A stretch of 64,000 nt of DNA, taken from NCBI RefSeq assembly GCF_005217615.1, contig NZ_SZNK01000001.1, forward strand, positions 1,817,501 to 1,881,500, read 5' to 3'. The stretch comes from Brevibacillus antibioticus (lineage in GTDB: Bacteria > Bacillota > Bacilli > Brevibacillales > Brevibacillaceae). Positions 8,622 through 17,031 of this stretch are shown one piece after another. The notes under the pieces were generated by a model, which saw nothing but the letters and a program-made list of their open reading frames with translations, was not told where the DNA came from and ran no database searches. Position numbers and translations under genes: made by a program. Position 1 is the stretch's first letter; every line of letters starts with the position of its first letter.

Positions 8622-10010
8622 ATGCCAATGAATCAGACAGTAGCAGGGAAATCGATTTTGCAATGGCAACTAGAATACCCGATATTACAAGATGTAGTAT
8701 CATTAAAAGAAGTGCTTTGGACAAATGCTAAGTATAAGTCATTAAGTATGGATACTCTTACCATTGATGAAAAAGATGTGCGTGATGCCGAGGAAAGATG
8801 GAAACGATTTGCACCTTATCTTGCTAAGGTATTTGAAGAAACCCAAAGCATGAACGGCATCATCGAATCTCCTTTGGTACCTATTCCCCATATGCATCGC
8901 TATCTTGAAAAAAAGTATCAGCAGGCACTTCCTGGGAAACTATGGTTAAAATGCGATAGCCACCTCCCTATTTCTGGATCGATTAAAGCGAGAGGTGGGA
9001 TCTATGAGGTTCTCAAGCATGCAGAGGATCTTTTGTTTAAGCATAACCTGTTAACAACTCAGGATGATTACTCCATTTTAGATACGAAGAAGTTCAAAGA
9101 TTTTTTTTCGCAATATTCGATCGCTGTAGGCTCTACCGGTAACCTGGGTCTGAGTATTGGAGTAATGAGTGCAAAAATGGGTTTTAAAGTGACTGTTCAT
9201 ATGTCAGAAGACGCAAAACAATGGAAAAAGGACTTGCTCAGAGAAAAAGGCGTTACTGTAATTGAGCATCGTTCAGACTATAGCAAAGCAGTTGAGGAAG
9301 GAAGAAAACAAGCAGAAACAGATCCAGATTGCTACTTTATTGATGACGAAAATTCAAAGCACTTATTTTTAGGGTACGCTGTAGCAGCTATTCGTTTAAA
9401 AAATCAATTAGATGCAGCAGGCGTTATTGTCGATGAAGACCATCCTTTATTTGTATATCTTCCGTGCGGTGTAGGTGGTGGTCCGGGAGGCGTTACTTTT
9501 GGTTTAAAATTGATTTACCGGGAACATGTGCACTGCTTCTTTGCTGAACCAACCCACTCTCCATGCATGCTGCTTGGATTGTTAACAGAATTACATGATC
9601 AAGTATCTGTTCAGGATTTTGGGATAGATAACAAGACTGACGCAGACGGTCTTGCAGTAGGGAGGCCTTCTCGATTTGTAGGTAAAGTAATCGAGAGCTT
9701 ATTGAGTGGAATTTTTACAATTGATGATGAAGAATTATATATTTTACTACATGCTCTAAGTAACAGCGAAAATATTGACCTTGAACCCTCTGCATTAGCT
9801 GGAATGCTAGGAACGGTCAAACTGCATCATACAAGAGTCGGTAAGGAGTATTTATCTGCAAATACATTAGAAGAAAGGTCGGAAAACGGTACACATATTG
9901 TTTGGGCAACTGGCGGAAGCTTGGTTCCAAGAGAAATAATGGAAGGCTACTATAACAAAGGCTTACATTTATCAACACTGAAAGATTCGCTTACGGAATA
10001 CGATAGTTGA
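8622..10010 (+). CDS. dsdA: D-serine ammonia-lyase (D-serine dehydratase)
   Basis: PLP-dependent fold-II enzyme converting D-serine to pyruvate and ammonia; about 462 residues, somewhat longer than E. coli DsdA (442). The PLP-binding Lys lies in SGSIKARGG, the substrate-loop Asn in STGNLGLS, and the phosphate-binding glycine loop is CGVGGGPGG. The C-terminal [10 protein letters not shown] motif is also typical. The frame opens with TTG 8577, but GAGAGG sits nine bases before ATG 8622. It is monocistronic, has its own terminator, and is divergent from an HTH-cupin regulator that probably controls it. Likely function: detoxification of D-serine or its use as a carbon and nitrogen source. Confidence 0.93.
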   Translation: MPMNQTVAGKSILQWQLEYPILQDVVSLKEVLWTNAKYKSLSMDTLTIDEKDVRDAEERWKRFAPYLAKVFEETQSMNGIIESPLVPIPHMHRYLEKKYQQALPGKLWLKCDSHLPISGSIKARGGIYEVLKHAEDLLFKHNLLTTQDDYSILDTKKFKDFFSQYSIAVGSTGNLGLSIGVMSAKMGFKVTVHMSEDAKQWKKDLLREKGVTVIEHRSDYSKAVEEGRKQAETDPDCYFIDDENSKHLFLGYAVAAIRLKNQLDAAGVIVDEDHPLFVYLPCGVGGGPGGVTFGLKLIYREHVHCFFAEPTHSPCMLLGLLTELHDQVSVQDFGIDNKTDADGLAVGRPSRFVGKVIESLLSGIFTIDDEELYILLHALSNSENIDLEPSALAGMLGTVKLHHTRVGKEYLSANTLEERSENGTHIVWATGGSLVPREIMEGYYNKGLHLSTLKDSLTEYDS

Positions 10011-10017
10011 ATAAAAG

Positions 10018-10066
10018 AAAAAGCGGCCAAAGACTGTGAACAACATAGTCTGAACCGCTTTTTGTT
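10018..10066 (+). terminator. Terminator after dsdA
   Basis: AAAAAGCGG (10018-10026) pairs with CCGCTTTTT (10055-10063), with an inner AGACT/AGTCT stem. It starts within ten bases of the dsdA stop and ends in a T tract. Confidence 0.7.
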
Positions 10067-10194
10067 GTTACGCCCACCATAACTGGCCGGAAAATAAAGT
10101 CTAAGACGGCCGGTGTTTAGCTGTCACTATCTTACTCTCAACCCCTTTAGCATCCTTGCCCTTAGCTAATCGCATATATCATCCCATGCTGGAG

Positions 10195-10244
10195 CATTCT
10201 TCCACCAGTCAATCAGAATCATTCTTCCACCAGTCAATCAGAAT
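10195..10244. repeat. Perfect 25-bp tandem duplication
   Basis: The unit beginning CATTCTTCCACCAGTCAATC is present at 10195-10219 and repeated without mismatch at 10220-10244. It lies in the 10067-10396 intergenic stretch, which also contains a CTGGCCG / CGGCCGG inverted repeat near 10082-10114 and the promoter of the next gene but no credible coding region. Confidence 0.75.
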
Positions 10245-10322
10245 AATTCGTGCCTGTTATTAGGTGCAACTTTATTGCATTGGGCCATTAGGCTCCAGGT
10301 CCCTAAAGAAATCATTTTGCAC

Positions 10323-10353
10323 TTGAAACTTACGTAACGTAATGAATTATGAT
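10323..10353 (+). promoter_or_regulatory. MerR-type promoter with 19-bp spacer and internal dyad
   Basis: A -35 TTGAAA (10323-10328) and a -10 TATGAT (10348-10353) are separated by 19 bp. The palindrome TTACGTAACGTAA (10330-10342, 6+1+6 perfect arms) sits inside the spacer. An overlong spacer with a central dyad is the hallmark of MerR-family activated promoters. It serves the aldo/keto reductase 50 bp downstream. No merR-type gene is visible in the window. Confidence 0.65.
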
Positions 10354-10405
10354 ATTGATACCGATAAAAACCTAGCACAAAAAAAATGAGAGGGAGTTGA
10401 AGAGA

Positions 10406-11338
10406 ATGACGAAACAAACACGAATTGGTAAAACGGAGTTAGTTGTCAATCCAATCGGACTTGGAGCAAGCGCTGTAGGTGGGCACAATATTTGTCCGAA
10501 TGTAAATGAAGAAGTAGGCAAAGATTTGGTGCGGGCTGCGTTCAACCATGGCGCGAATTTTTTTGATACAGCGTTTTTTTATGGAACAGGACGTTCAGAG
10601 GAGCTAGTAGGCGAAGTGATAAAAGAAGCAGGAAAGCGTCATGAACTCATCCTTGCGACAAAAGGCGGCCTTACACCTGTCGGCAATGATGTTGTTATGG
10701 ATAATTCGCCTGACCATTTAAAACAAGCCGTTGAAGATAGTTTGAAAAGGCTACAAACAGATTACATAGATTTATTTTATATTCATGCTCCAGACCAGGA
10801 TACACCAAAGGATGAAGCGATTGGAGTCTTAAAACAGCTAAAGGACGAAGGGAAAATTAGAGCAATTGGCGTTTCTAATTTCTCACTGGAACAATTAAAA
10901 GAAGCAAATAAGGATGGATATGTCGATGTATTACAGGGAAACTACAATTTGCTGCAGCGTGAAGCGGAACACGAATTCTTTCCATATACGACAGATAATA
11001 ATATCTCGTTTATTCCATACTTTCCACTAGCATCAGGCTTGCTGGCCGGTAAATACAATAAGGATATGACATTCAATGATCTACGCAAAAATATGCCTCA
11101 CTTTCAGGGTGATAAATTCCAAAAAAATCTAGAAAAGGTAGAGCAACTCCGTAAAATGGCAAATGTAAAAAATGCCGAAGTTGCTCATGTAGCCCTTGCT
11201 TGGTACTTAACACAGGATTCAATTGATGTGGTCATTCCCGGAGCAAAAAGTGCAGAGCAAGTGCTGGATAATTTAAAAACAGTAGATGTCTACCTGACAG
11301 AAGAAGAAATCAACGAAATTGATCGTATTTTTAAATAG
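10406..11338 (+). CDS. Aldo/keto reductase
   Basis: NAD(P)H-dependent oxidoreductase of 310 residues with the (beta/alpha)8 fold. Visible motifs are [16 protein letters not shown] with the catalytic Asp and Tyr, LATKGG with the Lys, DLFYIHAPD with the His, and the cofactor-binding GVSNF and [11 protein letters not shown] segments. TTG 10397 is in frame, but GAGAGGG is better placed for ATG 10406. The gene is preceded by a MerR-style promoter, an arrangement often used for aldehyde or electrophile stress, so it probably reduces toxic carbonyls. The substrate cannot be read from sequence. It is single, with no operon partner. Confidence 0.92.
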   Translation: MTKQTRIGKTELVVNPIGLGASAVGGHNICPNVNEEVGKDLVRAAFNHGANFFDTAFFYGTGRSEELVGEVIKEAGKRHELILATKGGLTPVGNDVVMDNSPDHLKQAVEDSLKRLQTDYIDLFYIHAPDQDTPKDEAIGVLKQLKDEGKIRAIGVSNFSLEQLKEANKDGYVDVLQGNYNLLQREAEHEFFPYTTDNNISFIPYFPLASGLLAGKYNKDMTFNDLRKNMPHFQGDKFQKNLEKVEQLRKMANVKNAEVAHVALAWYLTQDSIDVVIPGAKSAEQVLDNLKTVDVYLTEEEINEIDRIFK

Positions 11339-11501
11339 GTTCTTTGTGACGAACCTTCGTTCTTGAAAACCTACTATTTCATCGGAAACATCCGCGAATG
11401 AACGGTACAAATTGCCTTCCGTCAGAAGAGACATGTTGCTGTGATTGAACGGATGGATCAGTGACTGAGTAAAATTAGGAGTCACTTTGCTTGAAGCAGG
11501 G

Positions 11502-12520
11502 CTACAGCTTAGGTAAAATACGGTTCAGATTCGTAAATCTTAACAAAACGTCCGTTAGAAGCAAAACAACGAAACCAAAGATCATAGCTGTATAATCCGT
11601 CAGTTCATGTAAACCCAAGAGCAGCACGCTCCAGCCAAAGAGTACCCATTGAATGATATAGATCCCAGTGACATGACTGCTCCAGAAATATATTGTATTT
11701 AACAGCTTCTGAAATCCGGCTTTATTTAACTTAGTAACAAAATAATCAGCTAGAACCATCCATAAAAAGATAAAACTCATCATCAGCAAATGAATAGCCA
11801 GTCCACTTCGGTTGTAATCACCTATTGGAAATAGCGGAAACATTGCAGCACCGGCTATCCCTAAAATCTGACTTCCCATTACATATTTTTTCTTGATCTG
11901 CTCCTCCAATTTTTGCGTTTGAAGGTGTTTACTTACATACCTAAAAGGAAGTACACCTCCCATGGAAATATTGGGAATTGATTATTGGCCCCAGCCCCCC
12001 AAAGCGGGTCGAAAATATACAAATCGCTTTTCACTCCCCACAAGTAGGGTGAGATCAGCAGTATGCCCACGATGAATGCTGGCAGAATGAATGCATGCTC
12101 TGCAATCTTTTTAAAAGCGGAGAAAAAGATCAGCGACAATCCTGCTAATTGAAAAATATCTACCATGAACAATAGTGGCACTGCTTCCCCAGTATTACCG
12201 GCCAATGAAAAAGGAATGGTAAATCGAAGTAGATTTAAAACATAACCAAAAGCGAATATTTTACAACCACGTATCATATTTTCTGCTACGCTTTTCTTGG
12301 AGCGTACTGCGAAACCCCCCATAATAAATATGAATACAGGCGCAGCAGGTGCGGTACCTAATAAAACAAACAGATTGCCCAACAGAGTGTCGCCTCCGCC
12401 TGATGTTCTTTCATGCATGATCATACTATGCTGCATAATCATAAAAAACACAGCCAACCCTCTGGCAAAATCCAGATAAAAAATGCGTTTTGATTCTCCT
12501 TGAGCCAGATTTTTCTCCAT
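11502..12520 (-). pseudogene. Frameshifted DUF1624-like membrane acyltransferase
   Basis: Two overlapping minus-strand frames make one membrane protein. The first (12520 to 11933) starts with RIFYLDFARGLAVFFMIMQH, the N-terminal signature of heparan-alpha-glucosaminide N-acetyltransferase-like (DUF1624) proteins, and ends FPWEVYFLLGM-stop. The second (to 11502) resumes with YVSKHLQTQKLEEQI and four further hydrophobic helices. Adding one T to the TTTT run near 11944 would restore a continuous reading frame of about 340 residues. Either the gene is broken or the base is a sequencing error. GGAGGTGG precedes ATG 12520. The intact protein would be a multi-pass membrane acyltransferase or related protein. 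Upstream is a well-formed promoter with an operator dyad, so expression was once regulated. Confidence 0.75.
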
Positions 12521-12582
12521 AATATCCACCTCCGCAGGATATGTATTCATTTTGACATGTTGCTTTGACTGTTTAATAGAAG

Positions 12583-12611
12583 TCTAAACTTTAGGTCAGA
12601 CCTAATGTCAA
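12583..12611 (-). promoter_or_regulatory. Promoter with operator-like palindrome between -35 and -10
   Basis: On the minus strand TTGACA (12611-12606) is followed after 17 bp by TTTAGA (12588-12583). The spacer contains the perfect palindrome TTAGGTC-A-GACCTAA (12591-12605). A dyad filling the spacer is typical of repressor operators, for example TetR-like. It drives the frameshifted membrane protein. No TetR gene is adjacent. Confidence 0.6.
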
Positions 12612-12622
12612 TAAAGATTAAA

Positions 12623-12715
12623 GTGGAGCCCTCCTCATTTGGAAGCTCCACCTTATCCTTATAGTGTACAACCCTATTACCCTAAATTGGAAAAAGGCAG
12701 CCGTTAAAGCTGCCT
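12623..12715. terminator. Two adjacent hairpins
   Basis: GTGGAGC (12623-12629 region) pairs with GCTCCAC (12645-12651), and AGGCAGC (12695-12701) pairs with GCTGCCT (12709-12715), the latter flanked by AAAAA. They lie between the membrane acyltransferase promoter and the Nudix remnant, and the second would end transcription coming from the Nudix side. Confidence 0.45.
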
Positions 12716-12777
12716 CAGATAAAACTCATTTGATGATTGGTGGCTGTATTCCATGTAACCAGTCTAAAAAAATGGGC

Positions 12778-13086
12778 TTAATGAGGGTTTAGGTTACTTG
12801 GCATATCCTTTTTATGTATGAATTGAAGTCGTGTACTAGCAAAGCCATTCTTTCCGGAATATATTCCAAACAACTTTATTTGACTGATTTTAAGATTCGT
12901 TACCTCTAAAACTTCCCGTCTAACAGTCTCTTCGAATGTTTCCCCAATTTCTAGTAGGCCACCAGGAAGACCCCAAATATCTCTTTTTTGTTGTAGTAGA
13001 ATTCGTCCAGAGTCGTCTTCGATTATTGACCAAGGTAATTCGTTCTGCTCCCTTCCCCAAAAAATTGTTCGATTAGATGTGGGAGC
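12778..13086 (-). pseudogene. Nudix hydrolase remnant
   Basis: The minus-strand frame from the TAG at 13087-13089 to the TAA at 12778-12780 encodes about 102 residues containing a Nudix box. The region reads WGLPGGLLEIGE, then ETVRRE and VLEVTNL, matching GX5EX7REUXEEXGU, preceded by GRILLQQKRD. There is no ATG, GTG or TTG start with a ribosome binding site, the usual N-terminal strand is missing, and the C-terminal half is cut short after FIHKKDMPSN. I read it as the core of a decayed Nudix hydrolase. The 13090-13180 stretch next to it has no gene. Confidence 0.65.
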
Positions 13087-13180
13087 CTAATCCAGTGCGG
13101 TACAAATCGGATGGCTCTTACATCAGTAGGCAACTCCCCAAACTAGCAGTTACCTGCTAACGGGGCGTGCATGAACAAAA

Positions 13181-13210
13181 AAACCAGCCAAATTTTATTT
13201 GAGCTGGTTT
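13181..13210. terminator. Terminator after the VWA gene
   Basis: AAACCAGC (13181-13188) pairs with GCTGGTTT (13203-13210). The A tract on its left is a T tract on the minus strand, immediately after the VWA stop codon. Confidence 0.65.
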
Positions 13211-13220
13211 CGATTTGTTA

Positions 13221-14012
13221 CTACTTAATTAAGCCTTTGGAACGAGCTTCAGTGAGATACGATGGGAACTCTGCAAGAGAACGTTTGAACAACTCTTCGT
13301 CTGAGATCTGATTAAGATCGGTGCAAGTAAAGAAGTTTGCGTTGTCGATAAATCGTCCCGGAAGGTTATCGAGCTTACTCAAGAATTGGAATCTCTCATT
13401 TCCGATTCCAACGAATTGCCAAAAGATGCCCAATTTAGATGCTTCCCGAATGACTAATTCCGTTTCACTCTTATCGCCATTATCCCCATCTGTAAGAAAG
13501 TAAACGTAAACTGGTTCACTATCTTGGTAACGCGCTTTATACGCATTCTGGTCAATTGAAAACTTTTGCGATCCACCAAATAGCTTCCCGAAGAATCCTC
13601 CACTGGTAGCGGAACCCTCAAAAGCTTGTGGGTAATACTTTTTAGCGATACGTTTCATTACTCCCGCGTAATTTGTGTAACCCTCAAGTTGATATTTCCT
13701 CACAATGTGATCATTTACGTAGTTGAAGAAATCCCTTTCAGAGAGTTCTCCTACTTCGTAATCATTATTGCCAAACAGAAAGATGTCAATCGAGCGATTA
13801 TCATCAAACTTCACACCAAGGGCAAGCAAACGCTCAACTGTACGTTGAACTACACCATTTCGGTATAGAGCACTCATCGAACCAGAAATATCAATAGCGA
13901 GTGCTACCCGCGCTGTTTGACCATTCAAACCGACTTTAGAAACTGCTTCATCAGCTTTTTTCTTCAGACTAATAAAGTTCTCTTCTGCTTTCTTTTTCAA
14001 ATCAATAGACAC
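13221..14012 (-). CDS. VWA-domain protein (TerF/TerY-like)
   Basis: 263-residue cytosolic protein. A von Willebrand A domain from about residue 35 contains an intact metal-ion-dependent adhesion site (DISGSMS, a Thr in GYTNYAGV, and FLTDGDNGD). The shape resembles the VWA proteins of tellurium/stress-resistance (ter) operons. GTG 14021 is in frame, but GGGAG is better spaced for GTG 14012. It is divergent from an XpaC-TelA pair that belongs to the same functional set in other Bacillota, so the three probably act together in envelope or toxic-anion stress. No TerD/TerC-type gene is present in the window. Confidence 0.85.
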   Translation of the reverse strand: MSIDLKKKAEENFISLKKKADEAVSKVGLNGQTARVALAIDISGSMSALYRNGVVQRTVERLLALGVKFDDNRSIDIFLFGNNDYEVGELSERDFFNYVNDHIVRKYQLEGYTNYAGVMKRIAKKYYPQAFEGSATSGGFFGKLFGGSQKFSIDQNAYKARYQDSEPVYVYFLTDGDNGDKSETELVIREASKLGIFWQFVGIGNERFQFLSKLDNLPGRFIDNANFFTCTDLNQISDEELFKRSLAEFPSYLTEARSKGLIK

Positions 14013-14354
14013 TAAGAACACTCCCTTTAATTATGTCGAGGCATGGCCTCTCATTACGAATATCTAGTTGCTCGATAGAAAGCTGTGGTTCGACCAAACA
14101 AAGCGTGCCATAAATCGCAAAAATCATTATGACAATAGCGTTTTCTTTTTTTTGTTCTTCATGCCATACACACTTTTAGTTGGTCTATAAAAATATGTAG
14201 AATCTATTAAACAAATAATACCATAAAGTGCTAAAATTAAGAATACATAGGGAACCCACTAGAATGCGTCAAATCGCATACCCAACTCATGGTTCTTCCC
14301 CTATTGATGGCTCTCTTATTTGAGAATTTTTTGTCTAAAGACGAAAAAGACATC

Positions 14355-14382
14355 TTTACATATTTTTTTGTCATGTTATATA
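14355..14382 (+). promoter_or_regulatory. Candidate promoter of the XpaC-TelA operon
   Basis: TTTACA (14355-14360) and TATATA (14377-14382) are separated by 16 bp and lie about 50 bp before the XpaC-like start. The 400-bp divergent region 14013-14429 otherwise shows no gene. Confidence 0.45.
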
Positions 14383-14429
14383 TGGTTTACAAGGTTTCCG
14401 ATAAATCAGTATGAAAGAGAGGATAAATA

Positions 14430-15086
14430 ATGAAAAAAAGAATTAGATACAGAAAAAGATATGCATTTCTTGGTGCTGTAGCGGGATACTTCATAGCTTT
14501 ACTTGCATCCCCAATACTTCCGACTTTTATCATGTTAGCCATACCGTTGCTAACAGTAGCTATAGGGGTTGTCTTTGCTGAAAAGAAAGAGCAGCAATTT
14601 AGTGGATTAACGGTACCAGAACCGGTCCAGAGAATTCCTTCTAATGAAGCTGAAAGTGAACAAACGAAAAGGGAACCGGAATCTATCTACTCATCAGAAA
14701 TACGAGAGTATCTACAAATTATTAAGGAAATTGTGATTAACGAAAATGAAAAGCGCAACCTCGATGATGAAATATCCGAAAAGACAACAAGCCTTTGTTC
14801 GAAGATCGATACTCTCCTCCCCTACATAGAAACGCTCGGTAGTGCGCAAACGAAGCATGATATTAAAATGATCGTCATGAAAGACTTGAATAGTGTCATC
14901 AACCCCTTCTTGAGGCTGAGTGTTGAAAACAAGCTGAAAAATAGGCGGAAATTATTAGACGGTCTCCGTGACATCAACCTAAAGCTGAAAGTGATCTCTA
15001 CATCCATTGAACAACACGACATCTATGAGTTGGAGAGAAAGCTTGATCTTATTACCGAAAAATATAATGCGAAAGAAATTTACTAA
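14430..15086 (+). CDS. XpaC-like membrane protein
   Basis: 218 residues: a basic N-terminus, two closely spaced hydrophobic helices (about 12-30 and 32-50), a short linker and a long charged helical cytosolic domain. This layout and the pairing with TelA match the 5-bromo-4-chloroindolyl-phosphate hydrolysis (XpaC) family. The biochemical function of the family is not established. AGAGAGGA precedes ATG 14430 at normal spacing. The stop is 26 bp before telA, so the two are co-transcribed. Confidence 0.78.
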   Translation: MKKRIRYRKRYAFLGAVAGYFIALLASPILPTFIMLAIPLLTVAIGVVFAEKKEQQFSGLTVPEPVQRIPSNEAESEQTKREPESIYSSEIREYLQIIKEIVINENEKRNLDDEISEKTTSLCSKIDTLLPYIETLGSAQTKHDIKMIVMKDLNSVINPFLRLSVENKLKNRRKLLDGLRDINLKLKVISTSIEQHDIYELERKLDLITEKYNAKEIY

Positions 15087-15112
15087 TCACTTTTAAGGAG
15101 CGTGTTATAGCA

Positions 15113-16219
15113 ATGACGACACAGACTATCCAATTAGTTAAACAAGAAGACATCATCAAGATCCAATCTGAAGCAGAAAATGTGGTGCGCCAGCTGCAAA
15201 CGGATAATCAAAGCCAGATGGATTCAATTTTTGAGCAGCTGGGTAATTTGGGCGAAAGCACCCAACGAAATGCCGCTGAATCTCTCGAAATTCTAAAACG
15301 ACCTGTGAAAGATCTGATGGAAGGGAAAAACAATGATATTCCCAATACACTCTTAAAGCTTCGTTCTTGCACAGAGGAATTGAATCCTAACAAAATCTTC
15401 CAAAGCGGTGGGATCAGCAATCTTTTCAACAGAATCTTAGGGAAAAACCCAATTTCCACCTATATTCGAAAATATGAATCCGTTAGCACACAAATTGATA
15501 ACATCATTGCCTCCTTGCTTACTGGCAGTGACAAGTTAAAAGAAGATGTCATTAACTTGAAATACATTAAGAAAAAATCCGGTGAAAATATTTATGAATT
15601 GGAGAAACGGATTTACTTTGGTAACAAGTTGCTTGAGATGCTTGAAGTTGAAAGCAATAAGCCTGAAAATCAACTTCGCAAACCCGAATTTGAAAAAGCA
15701 ATGGTCAAAGTCGTAACAAGAGTAAAAAATATGAGTCAAATGATCAACATTTTACAACAATCCATCGCTTCTGTTGATGTTATTGCGGACAATAACGAAA
15801 AGTTGGATGAAGCGGTCTTTAACGCGATTACGATGACGCAAAACGTTGTCACAGTGTCCGCTGCCATTCAGTTGGCCCTGAATAATCAGAAGAAGGTAAT
15901 CGAAGCCGTACAAAATACCAATCAAGCGATTGAGGATATGCTGGTAGCCAATGCTCAAAGCTTAAAACAGAATACACAAGAAATCACCTCGATGCTGGAG
16001 CAACCAAGTATCGCAATCAATAAACTGCAGCAGGCATTTAATGATGTGTATAGTGCAATCCAAATTACCGAAGATTCAAATCGGAGAATTATCGATTCTA
16101 GCAAAAACTTCATCCAAGAGATGGATAAGCTCAATGTAGACATGAGAGCAAAACTCGGTATGGCAGATCCAAATCAACTTTCTGCACCAGCCAATCAGCA
16201 AACCTCACTTCTACAGTAA
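15113..16219 (+). CDS. TelA family toxic-anion-resistance protein
   Basis: 368-residue, almost wholly alpha-helical soluble protein of the TelA/KlaA family (PF05816). Supporting segments are the N-terminal QTIQLVKQEDIIKIQ and the central FGNKLLEML region, with long amphipathic helices. TelA proteins are linked to tellurite and cell-envelope stress resistance; the mechanism is unresolved. TAAGGAG precedes ATG 15113. It forms a two-gene operon with the XpaC-like gene and is closed by a strong terminator. Together with the divergent VWA gene it makes a minimal stress locus. Confidence 0.88.
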   Translation: MTTQTIQLVKQEDIIKIQSEAENVVRQLQTDNQSQMDSIFEQLGNLGESTQRNAAESLEILKRPVKDLMEGKNNDIPNTLLKLRSCTEELNPNKIFQSGGISNLFNRILGKNPISTYIRKYESVSTQIDNIIASLLTGSDKLKEDVINLKYIKKKSGENIYELEKRIYFGNKLLEMLEVESNKPENQLRKPEFEKAMVKVVTRVKNMSQMINILQQSIASVDVIADNNEKLDEAVFNAITMTQNVVTVSAAIQLALNNQKKVIEAVQNTNQAIEDMLVANAQSLKQNTQEITSMLEQPSIAINKLQQAFNDVYSAIQITEDSNRRIIDSSKNFIQEMDKLNVDMRAKLGMADPNQLSAPANQQTSLLQ

Positions 16220-16226
16220 ATAACAA

Positions 16227-16270
16227 AAGAGGAAACCAAGTGATCTTTCCTTGGTTTCCTCTTGTCTTTT
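16227..16270 (+). terminator. Strong terminator after telA
   Basis: A 14-bp perfect stem, AAGAGGAAACCAAG (16227-16240) with CTTGGTTTCCTCTT (16250-16263), is followed by GTCTTTTC. Confidence 0.85.
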
Positions 16271-16348
16271 CTTAGCGACCTATCGCTCCCCGGGAGATGA
16301 CGCCTTCAAGGAGCTCTCCGACACCTGATGAAGCTTTTTCACTGAACA

Positions 16349-17005
16349 TTATTCTACAAAAAAGTTTTCACTGCCCATTAGTTCCGTGTAAACTTTTTTC
16401 GTGTATTGTACAATCGCTGGCGGTGCCGTCTTAACCGATCCCGCATCAAAAGGGGGCTTCGGATCGTACTCAAGCGTCAACTGCGTTGCCTGTGCTATCT
16501 CTACTCCAAACTCCCAAGCTACAACTTGGAGCGCCATGTCAATGCCGGAAGACACGCCCGCTGCAGTGACAATCTTCCCATGGTGCACGACCCGCTCCTC
16601 CTGCGGAATCGCACCCAGAGCGCGAAGAGATTCGCATACAAACCAGTGGCTCGTTGCCGGTACTCCTTCCAGCAGACCTGCAGCACCGAAAACCATTGAG
16701 CCTGAACAAACCGAAGTCGTCCATTTCGATGTCTTATGTAACTGGCGAATCCAGTTCAGCGTCTCTTCGTCATTCATTAGCTCCTTACAACCTATACCGC
16801 CAGGAACGATTAAAACATCCGCAGAATGGACTTCCGCATAACAGTATTCTGCATGCAGGTAGCCCATCTTTGAATCGAGTTGAATCAATCCTTTTTCTTT
16901 CGCGACAAATTTGATTTTGCATTTCATACTTCCAGCGAACGCTTCATAAGGACCAATTGCATCTAATGCTGTCACACCGTTATACAACAAAATTGCGACT
17001 TCCAT
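16349..17005 (-). CDS. DJ-1/PfpI family protein (isonitrile hydratase-like)
   Basis: 218-residue class-I glutamine-amidotransferase-fold protein. The nucleophile elbow is SVCSGSM with Cys near residue 99, the acidic partner is in LDAIGPYEAF, and IVPGGIG forms the oxyanion region. The sequence resembles InhA-type isonitrile hydratases and the sensor half of GATase1-like AraC regulators, but has no DNA-binding domain. AAAGGAG precedes ATG 17005. It starts 26 bp after the amidohydrolase stop and is co-transcribed with it. The substrate is unknown. Confidence 0.85.
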   Translation of the reverse strand: MEVAILLYNGVTALDAIGPYEAFAGSMKCKIKFVAKEKGLIQLDSKMGYLHAEYCYAEVHSADVLIVPGGIGCKELMNDEETLNWIRQLHKTSKWTTSVCSGSMVFGAAGLLEGVPATSHWFVCESLRALGAIPQEERVVHHGKIVTAAGVSSGIDMALQVVAWEFGVEIAQATQLTLEYDPKPPFDAGSVKTAPPAIVQYTKKVYTELMGSENFFVE

Positions 17006-17031
17006 AGTGTCATTCTCCTTTTGTTCTGGTT

